Shown here in pieces: positions 32,095-32,891 of a DNA stretch of 32,891 bases. Within the stretch, counting starts at the first letter, position 1, and every line of letters begins with the position of its first letter. This DNA is from Bacteroidota bacterium (lineage in GTDB: Bacteria > Bacteroidota > Bacteroidia > Chitinophagales > Chitinophagaceae), in assembly GCA_023392185.1 (NCBI GenBank), contig JAEVZP010000029.1, positions 1 through 32,891 on the forward strand, in the 5' to 3' direction. Under the pieces are notes generated by a model that saw only the letters and a program-made list of their open reading frames with translations, made no database searches and was not told where the DNA came from. The translations under genes and the position numbers were made by a program.

Positions 32095-32778
32095 TCAGGC
32101 ATTCTGGCCCAGCAACATTCCGGCTACCACGAGGTCTTCGGGGGTGGTGATTTTAAGGTTGCTTTTTTCGCCGAGAATGAGATTGACCCGGTGGCCGGCA
32201 CTTTCCCACACGGTGGCTTCATCGGTAAAAGACGGGTGAAAACCCTGCGCGAAGGCCGCTTTGAGGGGCGTGGACAGAAAAGCCTGCGGCGTTTGCACCG
32301 AGCGAAGGGTTTCGCGGTCCACGGCACGACTCCCGTTTCCGGAAATTTCCCGGATACTGTCGGTTATGGGCAGGACCGGAACGGCACTTTGGCGAGCGTC
32401 GGCTTCGGCAATGCAGGCCTGAATGAGCTGCGGTGAAACCAGGCAGCGCACGCCGTCGTGCACCAACACAATCGCATTTTCCGGAACCACAGCCAGTCCA
32501 TTCCGGACGCTTTCAAACCGCGAAGCGCCGCCTGCAACCAGTTCTACATCGATCCTTTCCGGAAAAGCCTGTAGCACAATTTGCGCCTTGCTCAGATCGG
32601 CAGCCGGCAGAACGAGGATTAGATGAATGCCGGGGCAGGCTTGCAGAAAGGCGGCCATCGTATGGGCCAAAACCGGTTTTTCCCCAAGTTGAAGGAATTG
32701 TTTCGGAATGGCGGTGCCCATGCGGCTGCCGCTGCCACCGGCCACAATCACGGCGTAAACAGGCAAAGAAGCATTCAT
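32095..32778 (-). CDS. ispD: 2-C-methyl-D-erythritol 4-phosphate cytidylyltransferase
   Basis: The 227-aa enzyme couples CTP with MEP in the non-mevalonate isoprenoid pathway. The CTP-binding loop is VIVAGGSGSRMGTAIPKQFL at 10-29. Other motifs are VLVHDGVRCLVS with the metal-binding Asp, VLPITDSIREI, the catalytic-side RSVQTPQAF, and the C-terminal TDEATVWESAGHRVNLILG, then NLKITTPEDL. Starting at 32778 gives MNASLPVYAV, the right length for the family. TACCTTCG upstream on the - strand resembles a -7 box. It contains two exact TTTCCGGAAA sites. Confidence 0.96.
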   Translation of the reverse strand: MNASLPVYAVIVAGGSGSRMGTAIPKQFLQLGEKPVLAHTMAAFLQACPGIHLILVLPAADLSKAQIVLQAFPERIDVELVAGGASRFESVRNGLAVVPENAIVLVHDGVRCLVSPQLIQACIAEADARQSAVPVLPITDSIREISGNGSRAVDRETLRSVQTPQAFLSTPLKAAFAQGFHPSFTDEATVWESAGHRVNLILGEKSNLKITTPEDLVVAGMLLGQNA

Positions 32779-32866
32779 AGAAGGGGCGAAGGTAAACGGC
32801 GTGTCAAAAAAGCGGTGTCGTTTCCGGGAATTCCCGATTTAGCAAAGGCTCTTTGGGGATGCCCAA

Positions 32867-32874
32867 TACTTTTG
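32867..32874 (+). promoter_or_regulatory. -7 box TACTTTTG pointing out of the window
   Basis: Exact match to TAnnTTTG followed by CG at the very end of the window. It probably belongs to a + strand gene beginning just past 32891. No good TTG lies 19-21 bp upstream. Confidence 0.4.
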
Positions 32875-32891
32875 CGCCTCTTTTAGGACCG

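Larger units (their letters stand above)
1531..32565. repeat. Dispersed 10-bp palindrome TTTCCGGAAA, 17 copies
   Basis: Copies start at 1531, 1940, 2612, 2722, 3695, 3965, 9583, 10960, 12973, 15483, 19022, 22352, 28711, 28777, 29709, 32336 and 32556. The 8-bp core TTCCGGAA occurs 11 more times, starting at 1170, 5067, 11872, 15697, 17512, 18406, 23890, 25503, 25846, 30401 and 32479. Twelve of the 17 full copies are inside genes, of both orientations; five are intergenic, and three of those (10960, 12973, 28711) sit at or just beyond terminator hairpins. No full copy lies between 3975 and 9582. Confidence 0.9.

Noticed and set aside
1..32891. Possible CRISPR array, tRNA, rRNA, tmRNA, RNase P RNA or SRP RNA
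   Set aside because: I found no regularly spaced direct repeats with unique spacers, no T-arm of the GGTTCGANTCC type with a cloverleaf, and no signature core of the other RNAs. A tRNAscan/Infernal run would settle it.

Overview
The window is a piece of a Bacteroidota chromosome. The evidence is lineage-typical gene families (DUF4290, DUF4271, a PorP/SprF protein, type A and type B T9SS sorting tails, an outer-membrane beta-barrel receptor of the TonB-dependent type), weak or absent Shine-Dalgarno sequences, and -7 boxes of the TAnnTTTG type close to several starts. GC content is in the mid-50s by eye. I cannot place it more finely than Bacteroidota; Saprospiria or Chitinophagia is only a guess. 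I see no tRNA, rRNA, CRISPR array, phage gene or intact transposase.

Layout. 1-800: end of a Uma2-type nuclease-fold gene, then a MITE-like inverted-repeat element. 800-4150: a small membrane-anchored protein and a polytopic glycosyltransferase-like protein, a PaiA-like GNAT acetyltransferase and a GT4 glycosyltransferase. 4150-8440: DUF4290, AI-2E family permease, DUF4271, and a uroporphyrinogen-III synthase carrying a histone-H1-like Ala/Lys/Pro tail. 8500-12900: an outer-membrane receptor, an FtsX/LolC-like permease and a frameshifted TonB-domain gene. 12980-17560: ruvB, a trans-sulfuration PLP enzyme, a DUF6089-like outer-membrane protein and fabH. 17560-20000: a 495-bp gap with a polypurine repeat, then an NHL-repeat/T9SS type A secreted protein split into two frames. 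20100-23700: an unrecognised probable lipoprotein and a secreted S9 serine peptidase. 24050-28650: a PorP/SprF gene, peptide deformylase, RuvX, and a PKD-repeat protein with a type B T9SS tail. 28800-32800: dnaG, a LamG-domain secreted protein and ispD.

Most genes are single transcription units, often in convergent or divergent pairs, and most convergent junctions carry a strong symmetric hairpin. Housekeeping genes (ruvB, fabH, def, ruvX, dnaG, ispD, hemD) alternate with envelope and secretion genes. The PorP/SprF gene and the type B tail protein lie about 1.4 kb apart and could be a T9SS partner/cargo pair.

The most striking signal is not a gene. The perfect 10-bp palindrome TTTCCGGAAA occurs 17 times by my count, and its core TTCCGGAA 28 times, where about 0.02 and 0.5 would be expected by chance. 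The sites fall in genes on both strands, in all three reading frames and in intergenic DNA, and often use Ser TCC and Gly GGA codons. This looks like a genome-scale dispersed palindrome, comparable in kind to cyanobacterial HIP1 or to an uptake or methylation signal.
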